The notes below the pieces were generated by a model, which saw only the letters and a program-made list of their open reading frames with translations, made no database searches and had not been told where the DNA came from. This document shows positions 1 through 7,411 of a stretch of 11,228 nucleotides of DNA, one piece after another. Origin of the DNA: an uncultured Lachnospiraceae bacterium (lineage in GTDB: Bacteria > Bacillota_A > Clostridia > Lachnospirales > Lachnospiraceae). Position 1 is the first letter of the stretch; the number at the start of each line of letters is the position of its first letter. A program made the translations under genes and the position numbers. The DNA lies in NCBI GenBank assembly GCA_902766415.1, contig CACXDR010000166.1, forward strand, positions 1 through 11,228, read 5' to 3'.

Positions 1-924
1 GCCACCTACGAGGCCTTCGCCCGCATCATCGACTCCATGGCCGCCCAGCACGCCAAGTGGCTCAAGGTCTGCAACCAGCTGCCCTGGAGGGAGGAGATCT
101 CGTCTCTCAACCTCATCATGGCCTCCACGGTCTGGCAGCAGGACCACAACGGCTTCACCCACCAGGATCCGGGCTTCATGGACCACATCGCCAACAAGAA
201 GGCGGACGTCGTGCGTCTCTACCTGCCGCCGGACACGAACTGCCTCCTTTCCACCTTCGACCACTGCATCCGGTCGAAGAACTACGTGAACGTCATCGTC
301 GCCTCCAAGCATCCGCGGCCGCAGTGGCTGTCCATGGACGAGGCGGTAAAGCACTGCACCGCCGGGATCAGCATCTGGGACTGGGCGTCGAACGACCAGG
401 GCGTGGAGCCTGACATCGTGTTCGCCTCTGCCGGCGAGACGCCGACCCTTGAGGCGCTGGCAGCGGTGGATATCCTCAACAAGGAGATGCCGGAGCTGAA
501 GATCCGCTTCATCAATGTCGTGGACCTGTTCCGCCTGCAGCCGTCCAGCGAGCACCCGCACGGGCTGACCGACGCGGAATACGACATGCTCTTCACGAAG
601 GACAAGCCGGTGGTGTTCGCGTTCCACGGATACGCGTCCCTGGTCCATGAGCTGACCTACCGGAGGCACAACAACCGCCTCATGCACGTCCGCGGCTACA
701 AGGAGGAAGGAACCATCACGACGCCGTTCGACGTCCGCGTCCAGAATGACGTTGACCGCTTCCACCTTGTGCTCACGGCGCTCACCTTCCTTCCGCAGCT
801 CGGCAACCGCGCGGCGCACCTGTACCAGAAGATGCAGGACAAGCTCGTGGAGCACCGCCAGTATATCCGCGAATACGGCCAGGACCTGCCTGAGGTCGCG
901 GGCTGGACGTGGGAGAGAAACTGA
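1..924 (+). CDS. xfp: Phosphoketolase (xylulose-5-P/fructose-6-P), C-terminal part, 5' truncated by window
   Basis: The reading frame is open from base 1 and gives 307 residues before TGA. Phosphoketolases are about 790-820 residues, so roughly the last two fifths is present and the rest lies left of the window. The family is a cytoplasmic thiamine-diphosphate enzyme that splits xylulose-5-P (or fructose-6-P) with phosphate to acetyl-phosphate plus glyceraldehyde-3-P (or erythrose-4-P), allowing ATP formation by acetate kinase. Recognition rests on family blocks: YEAF and QHAKWLK at the left end, the active-site-region string [23 protein letters not shown], the SKHPRPQW block, [34 protein letters not shown], and [20 protein letters not shown] near the C-terminus. 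The N-terminal pyrophosphate-binding domain is not in view. No frameshift is seen. No clear terminator follows in the 79 bases before the next gene, so read-through into the hydrolase is possible. The internal ATG at 37 is not the start, because homology continues upstream of it. Confidence 0.96.
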   Translation, partial: ATYEAFARIIDSMAAQHAKWLKVCNQLPWREEISSLNLIMASTVWQQDHNGFTHQDPGFMDHIANKKADVVRLYLPPDTNCLLSTFDHCIRSKNYVNVIVASKHPRPQWLSMDEAVKHCTAGISIWDWASNDQGVEPDIVFASAGETPTLEALAAVDILNKEMPELKIRFINVVDLFRLQPSSEHPHGLTDAEYDMLFTKDKPVVFAFHGYASLVHELTYRRHNNRLMHVRGYKEEGTITTPFDVRVQNDVDRFHLVLTALTFLPQLGNRAAHLYQKMQDKLVEHRQYIREYGQDLPEVAGWTWERN

Positions 925-1003
925 GCTTAAGAGAAGAGGACCGGCCGGAGGCGGGAGGACGTGCCGCGGAGAGCCTGCGGACCATGAAGGAGATCTTTAA
1001 GTG

Positions 1004-1765
1004 ATGACACCACAATACCTGACGATTCCGGGACCGAACGGTTATGAAATCTCCCTGAAGCAGTGGCTGCCGGGAGACAGCGGGCCTGCCCCTGTCCTTC
1101 TCTGCCTGCACGGCTTTGCCGGGGACAAGGAGAGCAGCGTGATCGCGGCGGTGGCGGAAGCCATGTGCCGGAAGGGCTTCCGCGTCGTGACCTTCGACTG
1201 GCCCGGGCACGGGAAAAGCCCCGCGGACAGCTCCTTCCTTACGGTGGAAAACTGCCTCCGGGACCTGGAGCGCGTCTCCTCATGGTGCGGCGCGCCGCTT
1301 TCCTGCTTCGCTACAAGCTTCGGCGGCTTCCTTGCCGTGCTTTATCTTGGCCGGCATCCCGGCTGCTTTGACCGGCTCCTCCTCAGGTCTCCTGCGCTCC
1401 GGATGGCGAGGGTCCTGAAGAGCTTCCTTACGGATGAACAGCTGGCCGCCTTCCGTGCCGGGACGAAGCTTGACTTCGGCTTTACGCGTCCGCTGCTTCT
1501 TGACGGGAGCTTCCTTGCGGACCTTGAACGGCCGGACCACGACGCGTACGCCGTGCCGGCCGGCTCCCGGGGACAGTCTGCCGCGGTCATCCACGGCGAC
1601 GCGGACGATGTCGTCCCTGTCGGGGATTCCCTCTCCTTCGCGGAGCGGAACCATCTGCCTGTCAGGATCGTGCACGGGGCGGACCACCGCTATAAGAACC
1701 CGGGGGAGCTTGACCAGATCGTGGCATTCGCCGGGGAATTTCTCGGAACGGGCCGCGGAACGTAA
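1004..1765 (+). CDS. Alpha/beta-fold serine hydrolase
   Basis: This is a 253-residue single-domain alpha/beta hydrolase, probably cytoplasmic because no signal peptide or membrane segment is visible. The family signatures appear in order: oxyanion-loop LHGFAGDKES (from about residue 35), DWPGHGKS (about 66-73), a nucleophile elbow TSFGG with candidate Ser105, HGDADDVVP with candidate Asp201, and GADHRY with candidate His228. The elbow reads A-T-S-F-G rather than the commoner G-x-S-x-G, which is tolerated in this family. The sequence resembles esterase or acyl-hydrolase branches, but the substrate cannot be inferred. AAGGAGA at 987-993 precedes both a GTG at 1001 and the ATG at 1004; ATG is preferred as the commoner start codon, 10 bases from the ribosome site, but GTG at 7 bases is equally possible and would add one residue. 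It follows the phosphoketolase gene without a visible promoter or terminator, so it may be cotranscribed with it. Confidence 0.9.
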   Translation: MTPQYLTIPGPNGYEISLKQWLPGDSGPAPVLLCLHGFAGDKESSVIAAVAEAMCRKGFRVVTFDWPGHGKSPADSSFLTVENCLRDLERVSSWCGAPLSCFATSFGGFLAVLYLGRHPGCFDRLLLRSPALRMARVLKSFLTDEQLAAFRAGTKLDFGFTRPLLLDGSFLADLERPDHDAYAVPAGSRGQSAAVIHGDADDVVPVGDSLSFAERNHLPVRIVHGADHRYKNPGELDQIVAFAGEFLGTGRGT

Positions 1766-1782
1766 GCAGAAGAAGAGCAGGA

Positions 1783-1810
1783 TTGCTTTCCGTGAGCTTC
1801 ATAGTATAAT
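1783..1810 (+). promoter_or_regulatory. Sigma-A-type promoter for the gmhA-like/AEC unit
   Basis: TTGCTT (1783-1788) and a perfect TATAAT (1805-1810) are separated by 16 bp. They lie in the 107-base gap after the hydrolase, in a locally AT-rich patch within GC-rich DNA. Transcription would start near 1817, about 55 bases before the next ORF. Confidence 0.7.
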
Positions 1811-1872
1811 GCAATACACAGTACGGACCGGCGCGGTATGAAGCCTGCCCGAAAACCGAAAGGAACCATGAA

Positions 1873-2523
1873 ATGATCAGTCCCAGAATCGAAAAGCATG
1901 TTGACCTGCTCGTAAGCCGCTACCCGAAGCTTGAAGCGGTGCGGCAGCAGATCATCAGCGCGTACGAGATCCTCGAAGAATGCTACCTGCATGACGGAAA
2001 GGTCATGATCGCCGGGAACGGCGGCTCGGCGGCAGATTCCGAGCATATCGCGGGAGAGCTTATGAAGCGCTTCAGGATCCCGCGCCCTGTCACGCCGGAG
2101 CTCGCGGAAAAGCTTAAAGAGGCGGACCCGGTCCGCGGACCGCTTCTCGCGAAGAACCTGGAGCGCGGGCTCATGGCCATCCCGCTGGTCGCGCACGAGG
2201 CTCTGACCACCGCGTACATCAACGACGTGGACGGCTACGGCGTGTTCGCGCAGCAGCTTTTAGGCTTCGGGCGTCCGGGCGACGTGTTTCTCGGGATCAG
2301 CACGAGCGGCAACAGCCAGAACATCATGAACGCGGTCGCGGTCGCGAAGGCGCTCGGCATAAAGATCATCGGCCTCACCGGGGCGAAGGGCGGCGAGCTT
2401 GCCGCCGCGGCGGACGTTGCGGTCAGGGTCCCGGAGACGGAGACCTATATGATACAGGAGCTGCACCTGCCGGTCTATCACTGCTGGTGCCTTATGCTGG
2501 AGGACCGGTTCTTCGGGAATTGA
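1873..2523 (+). CDS. SIS-domain phosphosugar isomerase, phosphoheptose isomerase (GmhA)-like
   Basis: The 216-residue protein belongs to the SIS (sugar isomerase) family, closest in pattern to sedoheptulose-7-phosphate isomerase GmhA or the related DiaA. Visible signatures are the sugar-phosphate loop AGNGGSAADSEHIAGEL (47-63), the second phosphate motif STSGNSQN (143-150) and the C-terminal helix TYMIQELHLPVYH (191-203). By alignment to the GmhA pattern, His58, Glu62, Gln195 and His203 stand where the metal-binding and catalytic residues of GmhA lie; Gln and His are 8 apart, as in the E. coli enzyme. Residues about 70-100 look like an added segment between the first loop and the rest, making it some 24 residues longer than E. 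coli GmhA. AAAGGA (1859-1864) sits 8 bases before the ATG. A second ATG at 1868 opens only a two-codon ORF (ATG AAA TGA) overlapping this start. A heptose product would feed S-layer or capsule glycans or ADP-heptose; a DiaA-like or other SIS role cannot be excluded. Confidence 0.88.
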   Translation: MISPRIEKHVDLLVSRYPKLEAVRQQIISAYEILEECYLHDGKVMIAGNGGSAADSEHIAGELMKRFRIPRPVTPELAEKLKEADPVRGPLLAKNLERGLMAIPLVAHEALTTAYINDVDGYGVFAQQLLGFGRPGDVFLGISTSGNSQNIMNAVAVAKALGIKIIGLTGAKGGELAAAADVAVRVPETETYMIQELHLPVYHCWCLMLEDRFFGN

Positions 2524-2527
2524 AAGG

Positions 2528-3475
2528 ATGGAAGATATACTGCTTCGCGCGGCCGCGCTTTCACTGGTAGTCGCGATCGGGATCGTGCTCCGGAAAACGG
2601 GGTTCGTACCGGACGATACAGGCGGGATCCTGAAAAAGATCGTCATGCATGTCACCCTGCCTGCCGCGATCATTACGAATTTCACTCTGATGGAAAGCGT
2701 GGACCCTGCCCTGCTTGCGGTCGCTCTGCTGGGGCTCCTCGCGAATCTTCCCGGGATCCTCTGCGGGCTTTTCCTGAGCCGCAGGGACACAAGGCGTGAG
2801 CAGGCCATGTTTATCCTGGGCGTTCCGGGGTTCAATATCGGAGCCTTCGGCCTTCCGTTCGTACAGAGCTTCCTCCCGGCGGCCGGGACCGCGGCGGCGT
2901 GCATGTTCGACGCCGGCAACAGTGTGATGTGCACCGGCCTTACCTACGCCTTCGCCGCGGAATACGTCGCGGCCGGGGAGCGGGCCGGAGGCACGGGCGG
3001 GCGCGGCAGCGGCTTCACTCCCGCGAGCTTCCTGAAGCGTCTTCTTTCGAGCGTCCCTTTCCTTACATACAGCTCCATGTTCACGCTTTCGCTCCTGAAG
3101 ATCCGCTTCCCGATGGCGGTCGTGACGCTCCTTGAGCCGCTCGCGAAGGCGAATCCCTTTACTGCCATGCTTATGCTGGGCCTCCTGTTCGAGGCAGACC
3201 TGAAAAAGGAAACTATGGGCAGGGTGATGAAGGTCATTGCCGGACGGGTCGTCTGCGGGATCGTCATGGGGCTTGCCGTATGGTATCTTCTTCCCTTTGA
3301 AAAAGTGATCCGCCAGGCGGTCGTCCTGGTCCTGTTTACGCCGATGAGCGCAGTCGCTCCGGCCTTTACGGGCATGGCAGGCGGGGACGAAGGGCTCGCG
3401 AGCTGCGCGGGGAGCGTCAGCATAATCTTCAGTATCCTTGTGATGACCGGGCTCCTTATGGTGCTCGGCGTGTGA
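2528..3475 (+). CDS. AEC (auxin efflux carrier) family permease
   Basis: This is a 315-residue, very hydrophobic integral membrane protein of the AEC family, whose bacterial members export or exchange organic anions such as malate or amino-acid-like substrates. Evidence is the first helix ending in LRKTGFVPDD (21-30), the VTLPAAIITNF block (42-52), the central family motif GVPGFNIGAFGLPFV (98-112) and MFDAGNSV (126-133), then further hydrophobic spans to the C-terminus. About ten membrane segments are expected. A short glycine-rich cytosolic loop (about residues 150-165) lies mid-protein. The gene starts 4 bases after the SIS-gene stop. The only purine-rich stretch, AAAGG at 2523-2527, touches the ATG, which is too close for normal pairing, so translation probably depends on ribosomes finishing the upstream gene. 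The substrate is unknown; the tight link to a phosphosugar isomerase does not by itself name one. Confidence 0.9.
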   Translation: MEDILLRAAALSLVVAIGIVLRKTGFVPDDTGGILKKIVMHVTLPAAIITNFTLMESVDPALLAVALLGLLANLPGILCGLFLSRRDTRREQAMFILGVPGFNIGAFGLPFVQSFLPAAGTAAACMFDAGNSVMCTGLTYAFAAEYVAAGERAGGTGGRGSGFTPASFLKRLLSSVPFLTYSSMFTLSLLKIRFPMAVVTLLEPLAKANPFTAMLMLGLLFEADLKKETMGRVMKVIAGRVVCGIVMGLAVWYLLPFEKVIRQAVVLVLFTPMSAVAPAFTGMAGGDEGLASCAGSVSIIFSILVMTGLLMVLGV

Positions 3476-3502
3476 ACCGCCGCCTGATATTAAAACATAA
3501 TG

Positions 3503-3543
3503 AAAGCTGCTGTCCCGGACGAAAGTGCCGGGGCAGCAGCTTT
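3503..3543 (+). terminator. Rho-independent terminator after the AEC permease gene
   Basis: Two 16-base arms (3503-3518 and 3528-3543) pair completely apart from one G:T wobble, around a 9-base loop. The stem is flanked by A-rich sequence upstream and a broken T-rich tract (TTTCCTTCGTTTT) downstream. The T tract is not uniform, so efficiency may be moderate. The flanking A-rich side could let it act in both directions. Confidence 0.8.
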
Positions 3544-3562
3544 CCTTCGTTTTCCGGCCTTC

Positions 3563-3591
3563 TTGACAACCTTTGGAAAAAGGAGTATGGT
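3563..3591 (+). promoter_or_regulatory. Sigma-A-type promoter of lon
   Basis: A perfect TTGACA (3563-3568) and TATGGT (3586-3591) are spaced exactly 17 bp. The predicted start is near 3598, placing the following inverted repeat at about +5 to +37. The leader before lon would be about 115 bases. Confidence 0.85.
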
Positions 3592-3601
3592 GTAAAACAG
3601 A

Positions 3602-3634
3602 TTATCAGCACTCTATGGAATCGAGTGCTGATAA
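3602..3634 (+). promoter_or_regulatory. CIRCE-type operator (HrcA binding site) upstream of lon
   Basis: Arms TTATCAGCACTC (3602-3613) and GAGTGCTGATAA (3623-3634) are perfect reverse complements separated by 9 bases. The CIRCE consensus is TTAGCACTC, 9 bases, GAGTGCTAA. Here the core AGCACTC/GAGTGCT and the 9-base spacer match exactly, with a single symmetrical T-to-C change one base outside the core and extra symmetry further out. It lies directly downstream of the predicted transcription start, the classic position for HrcA repression. The hrcA gene itself is not in the window. Confidence 0.88.
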
Positions 3635-3698
3635 AGACACCGCGCAGCGCGGGACGGACGAATAACACGGGCGGCGCATGAAAAGCAGCGCCGGTATC

Positions 3699-3706
3699 AA
3701 AGGAGG
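3699..3706 (+). promoter_or_regulatory. Ribosome binding site that sets the lon start
   Basis: AAAGGAGG lies 7 bases before the ATG at 3714. It falls after the in-frame ATG at 3678, which has no comparable site, so the longer 803-residue reading is rejected. Confidence 0.85.
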
Positions 3707-3713
3707 CGAGAGC

Positions 3714-6089
3714 ATGGCAGTATTACCCGTCTATAACATGATCACAGTGCCGGATTCCAATCTGTACTTAAGGACAGAGATGTACCAGAAGATGACCGGG
3801 AAGACGCCGGCAGTCAATGAAAAGATCACGATCATCATCCAGAAAAAGAACCTTCCGGTGGAGGAGCTCGACAGCGAGAGCTTCTATCCGGTCGGCATCA
3901 TGGGAACGGTCACGGAGGTCAGCCCGGACGGCTATTTCGTGGCAAGGCTCCGCAGAAGAGTGAACATCGAGGAGGTCAGCGTATTCCCGAACCATACGAT
4001 CGACCTTGCCGTATCCGGAAGAAGGGAGACGGAGGACCTCGACGCGGAGAGCGCCGCGCGGCGCCTGAAGGAGATCAAGACCGAGATCCTCCGGTTTTCG
4101 GAAAATTATCCATGGGGGCAGAATGCCCGCGGCTACGTCGCGCACTGGACGTCGTTCGGCGAGATCGCGGCGGCCATGTCGCCGTGGATGATCAACTCGA
4201 ATGAGGAAAAGTACGCGCTCCTTGCGGAGGACAGCACGGCGAAGCGCACGGACATGATGGAAAAAATGATCCGCGAGAACCTGGAGATGACCAGGGTCCA
4301 GACGCAGGCGAAGACCGCGCAGGAGGAGGATTACCAGAAGCTGTACCGGGAGTCGGCCATCAAAAAGCAGATGGAGTACCTCCAGAAGGAGCTTGACGAC
4401 ATGCATCCCGAGAACGTGTCGGATATCCGGCGGCTCGAGATGCAGCTTGAGAACGCGGGCATGAACGAAGAGGCCGCGAAGGAGGGGCGCAGGGTCCTGA
4501 ACCGGCTGAAGTCCGAAGGCCAGAACAGCGCGGAATCGGGGATGCTCAGGGATTACCTTGAGCTCCTGACGGGCCTTCCCTGGAAGAAGGAGAAGGCGAA
4601 GAACATTTCCCTTTCGGAGGCGGAGAAGGTACTGGACGAGGACCACTTCGGCCTCGGGAAGGTCAAGAAAAGGATCCTTGAGCAGATCGCGGTCATGAAC
4701 CTCCGCGGCGTGCAGTCCGGGTCCATCATCCTGTTTGTCGGCGCACCCGGCACCGGCAAGACCAGCATAGGCCAGAGCATCGCGAAGGCGCTGAAGCGCG
4801 AATACGTCCGCGTAAGCCTCGGCGGCGTGCGGGACGAGGCGGATATCCGCGGCCACAGGCGCACCTATATCGGCTCCATGCCGGGCCGTATCATCGACGG
4901 CATCCGGAAGGCGGGAGTCACGAACCCGGTCATGGTGCTGGATGAGGTGGACAAGCTTTCCGCAGGCTACAACGGGGACCCGGCGGGCGCGCTCCTCGAG
5001 GTGCTTGATCCGGAACAGAACAGCACCTTCACGGACCACTACATGAACGTCCCGTATGATCTTTCGGATGTCCTTTTCATCTGCACGGCGAATACGGCGG
5101 AGACCATCCCGGAGCCGCTCCTGAACCGAATGGAGATGATCCCGTTCCGCGGATATACGCCCGCGGAGAAGTTCGAGATCGCGAAGCGGCACCTGCTTCC
5201 GAAGGCGATGCTCGCGGCGGGCCTCCGCGCGTCAGAGGTCATCGTGGACGATGCCGCGGTCGAGGCGGTCATTTCCGACTATACGCGCGAGGCGGGCGTC
5301 AGGGGCCTGAAAAAGCGTATGGACATGATCTTAAGAAGCGCCGCGGTGGAGCTCGTAAAGCGGCGTGAGACAGAAGCAGCCGGCGCCGCCGGGCAGGAGA
5401 AGCCCGGGATCCCGGAAGGGCAGGTGGCGGCAGATGCCGGCGGAGGAGAGGATCCCGCGAAGGCTGCATCATCCGCGGTGCACGTTACGGCGGAGAATCT
5501 CCGCGGCTTCATGGATACGGCCCCGATGCACCGGAGGAACGTCCCGGAGAGCGCAGGGCCCGGCGTCGTGACAGGACTCGCGTGGACTGCGGCAGGCGGC
5601 GAGATCCTGTATATCGAGACCATGCTGACCAGGGGCAGCGGGAAGCTCCAGGTAACCGGGCAGCTTGGCGACGTCATGAAGGAATCCGCCCTGATCGCGG
5701 TAAGCCTTGTGAAGTCCCTGTATCCCGGCAAGGCAGCGCTCTTCGAGGAAAACGACCTGCATATCCACGTCCCGGACGGGGCGACACCGAAGGACGGGCC
5801 GTCCGCCGGCATCACCCTCACGACGGCGCTGGCCTCGCTCGTGACAGGCAGGGCAGTCCCGCCGGACGTCGCGATGACCGGAGAGGTGTCGCTCCAGGGC
5901 GGCGTGAACCCGATCGGCGGCCTGCCGGAGAAGCTTATGGCGGCGCACCGCGCGGGCGTGAAAAAGGTGTGGATCCCCTTCGACAACGCGGACGATCTTG
6001 ACGAGGTGGACGCGGAGGTGAAGAAGGCCCTCACGATCACCCCGGTAAAGACCGCGAAGGAAGTGCTTGAAGGCCTCGGCCTGATCTGA
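3714..6089 (+). CDS. lon: ATP-dependent protease Lon
   Basis: The 791-residue enzyme is a cytoplasmic, hexameric AAA+ serine protease that unfolds and degrades misfolded and regulatory proteins. Domains in order: an N-terminal substrate-binding domain (about 1-200) opening MAVLPVYNMITVPDSNLYL instead of the common LPLRxxVVFPG; a charged helical segment (about 200-300); the AAA+ module with Walker A GAPGTGKTS (343-351, Lys349) and Walker B VMVLDEVDK (Asp410, Glu411); and the Lon proteolytic domain with KDGPSAGI (Ser697) and GGLPEKLM (Lys740). The Ser-Lys distance of 43 equals that of E. coli Lon (679/722). Between the AAA+ helical part and the protease domain is an Ala/Gly/Glu/Pro-rich insert of about 37 residues (552-588) that most Lon proteins lack. 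The start at 3714 is fixed by the AAAGGAGG site. A consensus promoter and CIRCE operator lie upstream, predicting heat induction through HrcA. No canonical terminator is visible after the stop. Confidence 0.97.
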   Translation: MAVLPVYNMITVPDSNLYLRTEMYQKMTGKTPAVNEKITIIIQKKNLPVEELDSESFYPVGIMGTVTEVSPDGYFVARLRRRVNIEEVSVFPNHTIDLAVSGRRETEDLDAESAARRLKEIKTEILRFSENYPWGQNARGYVAHWTSFGEIAAAMSPWMINSNEEKYALLAEDSTAKRTDMMEKMIRENLEMTRVQTQAKTAQEEDYQKLYRESAIKKQMEYLQKELDDMHPENVSDIRRLEMQLENAGMNEEAAKEGRRVLNRLKSEGQNSAESGMLRDYLELLTGLPWKKEKAKNISLSEAEKVLDEDHFGLGKVKKRILEQIAVMNLRGVQSGSIILFVGAPGTGKTSIGQSIAKALKREYVRVSLGGVRDEADIRGHRRTYIGSMPGRIIDGIRKAGVTNPVMVLDEVDKLSAGYNGDPAGALLEVLDPEQNSTFTDHYMNVPYDLSDVLFICTANTAETIPEPLLNRMEMIPFRGYTPAEKFEIAKRHLLPKAMLAAGLRASEVIVDDAAVEAVISDYTREAGVRGLKKRMDMILRSAAVELVKRRETEAAGAAGQEKPGIPEGQVAADAGGGEDPAKAASSAVHVTAENLRGFMDTAPMHRRNVPESAGPGVVTGLAWTAAGGEILYIETMLTRGSGKLQVTGQLGDVMKESALIAVSLVKSLYPGKAALFEENDLHIHVPDGATPKDGPSAGITLTTALASLVTGRAVPPDVAMTGEVSLQGGVNPIGGLPEKLMAAHRAGVKKVWIPFDNADDLDEVDAEVKKALTITPVKTAKEVLEGLGLI

Positions 6090-6112
6090 GAGACCGGGCG
6101 CGCCAAAAAAAA

Positions 6113-6142
6113 CTGACGGTACGCATGGAACTGCGGTATAAT
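6113..6142 (+). promoter_or_regulatory. Sigma-A-type promoter of the ATP-grasp unit
   Basis: CTGACG (6113-6118) and a perfect TATAAT (6137-6142) are 18 bp apart, just after an A8 run (6105-6112) that resembles an upstream promoter element only in being A-rich. Transcription would start near 6149. Confidence 0.7.
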
Positions 6143-6159
6143 AAAAAACTGAACAAGAA

Positions 6160-6179
6160 AAGGGGCAGTCCTGCCCCTT
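6160..6179 (+). promoter_or_regulatory. Leader hairpin before the ATP-grasp gene
   Basis: AAGGGGCA (6160-6167) and TGCCCCTT (6172-6179) form a perfect 8-bp stem with a 4-base loop. It lies about 11 bases after the predicted transcription start and 7 bases before the GAGGAGG ribosome site (6187-6193). No T run follows, so it is not a classic terminator for lon. It may stabilise the transcript 5' end or modulate ribosome access. Confidence 0.5.
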
Positions 6180-6202
6180 AAGACCCGAGGAGGCCACTGT
6201 CT

Positions 6203-7393
6203 ATGAATTTTATTTTTATCTCTCCGCAGTTTCCGGACAACTACTGGAATTTCAGCGACCGTCTCAGAAAGAACGGCGTAAATGTCCTTGGCATCGGCGA
6301 CGCCCCGTATGACGGGTTAAGCCCGCAGCTTAAGAATGCGCTGACGGAGTACTACCGCGTCGAAAACATGGAGGACTACGACCAGATGCTGCGCGCCGTC
6401 GCGTTCTTCACCTTCAAGTACGGGAAGATCGACTGGATCGAGTCGAACAACGAGTACTGGCTCGGGCAGGACGCCCGGCTCCGCACGGATTTCCACGTCA
6501 CGACGGGAGTCAATACGGACGGCATAGAGCATTTCCGCAGCAAATCCGCGATGAAGGAGTGCTACGCGGCAGCGGGCATCCCCACGGCGCGCTGCCATAA
6601 GATCACAACGAAGGAGAAGGCGGCGGAGTTCCTGAAGCTGGTCGGGTATCCGGTCATCGTCAAGCCGGATATCGGCGTCGGCGCCTGCGACACCTGGAAG
6701 CTTTCAAATAAGGCGGATTTCGAGGCGTTTTTTGCCGCGCAGCCGGCGGTCCCGTACGTGATGGAGGAGTTCATCACGGGCGATATCCGCTCCTACGACG
6801 CGATCTGCGACAGCCACGGTGAGCCCCTCTTCGAGTCCATGACGGAGTGGCCGCCCTCGATCATGGATATCGTGAACGAGAAGAAGGACCTTGCGTACTA
6901 TGTCGCGGCGGAGATGCCGGAGCAGCTCAGGAAGTACGGCCGCGCGGCGCTGAAAGCCTTCGGCGTGAAGAGCCGTTTCGTGCATTTTGAGTTCTTCTGC
7001 CTGACGAAGGCGAAGAAGGGCCTCGGGAAGGTCGGGGATTTCGTAGGCCTCGAGGTCAACATGCGCCCGGCAGGCGCGTACACGCCGGATATGATGAACT
7101 ACGCGCATTCCATCGACGTCTACCAGATCTGGGCGGACATGGTCACCGCGGACAGAAGGATCTTCCCGGAGCCTGAGTCGGACCACTACTGTGTCTACGC
7201 AGGCAGAAGGGACATCTATGACTATGTGCACACGGACGAGGAGGTGCTCGCGAAGTACGGCGCCGATATCGTCATGTACCAGCGCATGCCGGAGATGAGC
7301 GTCCCGCAGATGGGCAACCGGATGTTTACGGCGCACGCCGCGGATGAAGCTGCATCGAAGGAATTCATCCATTTTGTGCAGGAAAGAAAGTAA
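6203..7393 (+). CDS. ATP-grasp domain protein, carboxylate-amine/thiol ligase-like, substrate unknown
   Basis: The 396-residue soluble protein has the ATP-grasp plan: an N-terminal pre-ATP-grasp region starting FIFISPQFPDNYW (about 1-110), then the ATP-grasp fold. Seen are FRSKSAMKECYAAAGIPTA (111-129), where ligases of this class begin the ATP subdomain; VGYPVIVKPDIGVGACDTWK (147-166) with candidate ATP-contacting Lys154 and a glycine-rich loop; VMEEFITGDIRSYDAI (186-201); and the metal-binding block HFEFF (Glu263) and LEVNMRPAGAYTPDM (Glu284, Asn286). Enzymes with this fold activate a carboxylate as acyl-phosphate and join it to a nucleophile, as in biotin carboxylase, carbamoyl-phosphate synthetase and peptide-ligase relatives. 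The substrate cannot be read from sequence. GAGGAGG (6187-6193) lies 9 bases before the ATG. It has its own promoter and leader hairpin and is followed after 18 bases by a 55-residue ORF and a terminator, so the two form a compact unit. Confidence 0.87.
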   Translation: MNFIFISPQFPDNYWNFSDRLRKNGVNVLGIGDAPYDGLSPQLKNALTEYYRVENMEDYDQMLRAVAFFTFKYGKIDWIESNNEYWLGQDARLRTDFHVTTGVNTDGIEHFRSKSAMKECYAAAGIPTARCHKITTKEKAAEFLKLVGYPVIVKPDIGVGACDTWKLSNKADFEAFFAAQPAVPYVMEEFITGDIRSYDAICDSHGEPLFESMTEWPPSIMDIVNEKKDLAYYVAAEMPEQLRKYGRAALKAFGVKSRFVHFEFFCLTKAKKGLGKVGDFVGLEVNMRPAGAYTPDMMNYAHSIDVYQIWADMVTADRRIFPEPESDHYCVYAGRRDIYDYVHTDEEVLAKYGADIVMYQRMPEMSVPQMGNRMFTAHAADEAASKEFIHFVQERK

Positions 7394-7411
7394 GAGGCGC
7401 GGAGGAACGTC

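Noticed and set aside
1868..1876. ATG AAA TGA mini-ORF overlapping the gmhA-like start
   Set aside because: It is two codons long and only 4 bases from the ribosome site. It is probably incidental, though it was noted because it overlaps the true ATG.
3640..3652. Small GC hairpin (CCGCG/CGCGG, 3-base loop) in the lon leader
   Set aside because: It is only five base pairs in GC-rich DNA, with no partner structure or T tract; chance is sufficient.
3472..3681. 69-codon + strand ORF across the AEC-lon gap
   Set aside because: It covers the terminator, promoter and CIRCE element, and has no ribosome site or protein-like composition.
3678..3713. Upstream in-frame ATG for lon, adding 12 residues
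   Set aside because: There is no ribosome site before 3678, and AAAGGAGG at 3699-3706 is ideally placed for 3714.
3768..5192. 474-codon ORF on the - strand, antisense to lon
   Set aside because: It lies wholly over lon, whose domains and catalytic residues are intact. The reverse translation is rich in Arg, Leu, His and Asp without any family motif, as expected from a GC-rich shadow frame.
6090..6112. Possible lon terminator at GGCGCGCC followed by A8
   Set aside because: The palindrome has no loop, and the homopolymer is A rather than T on the coding strand. It would only suit transcription from the right, where no gene exists.
5469..6197. Overlapping - strand ORFs at the lon 3' end (5469-6197 and 5279-6106)
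   Set aside because: They are antisense to the Lon protease domain and have only low-complexity, biased composition.
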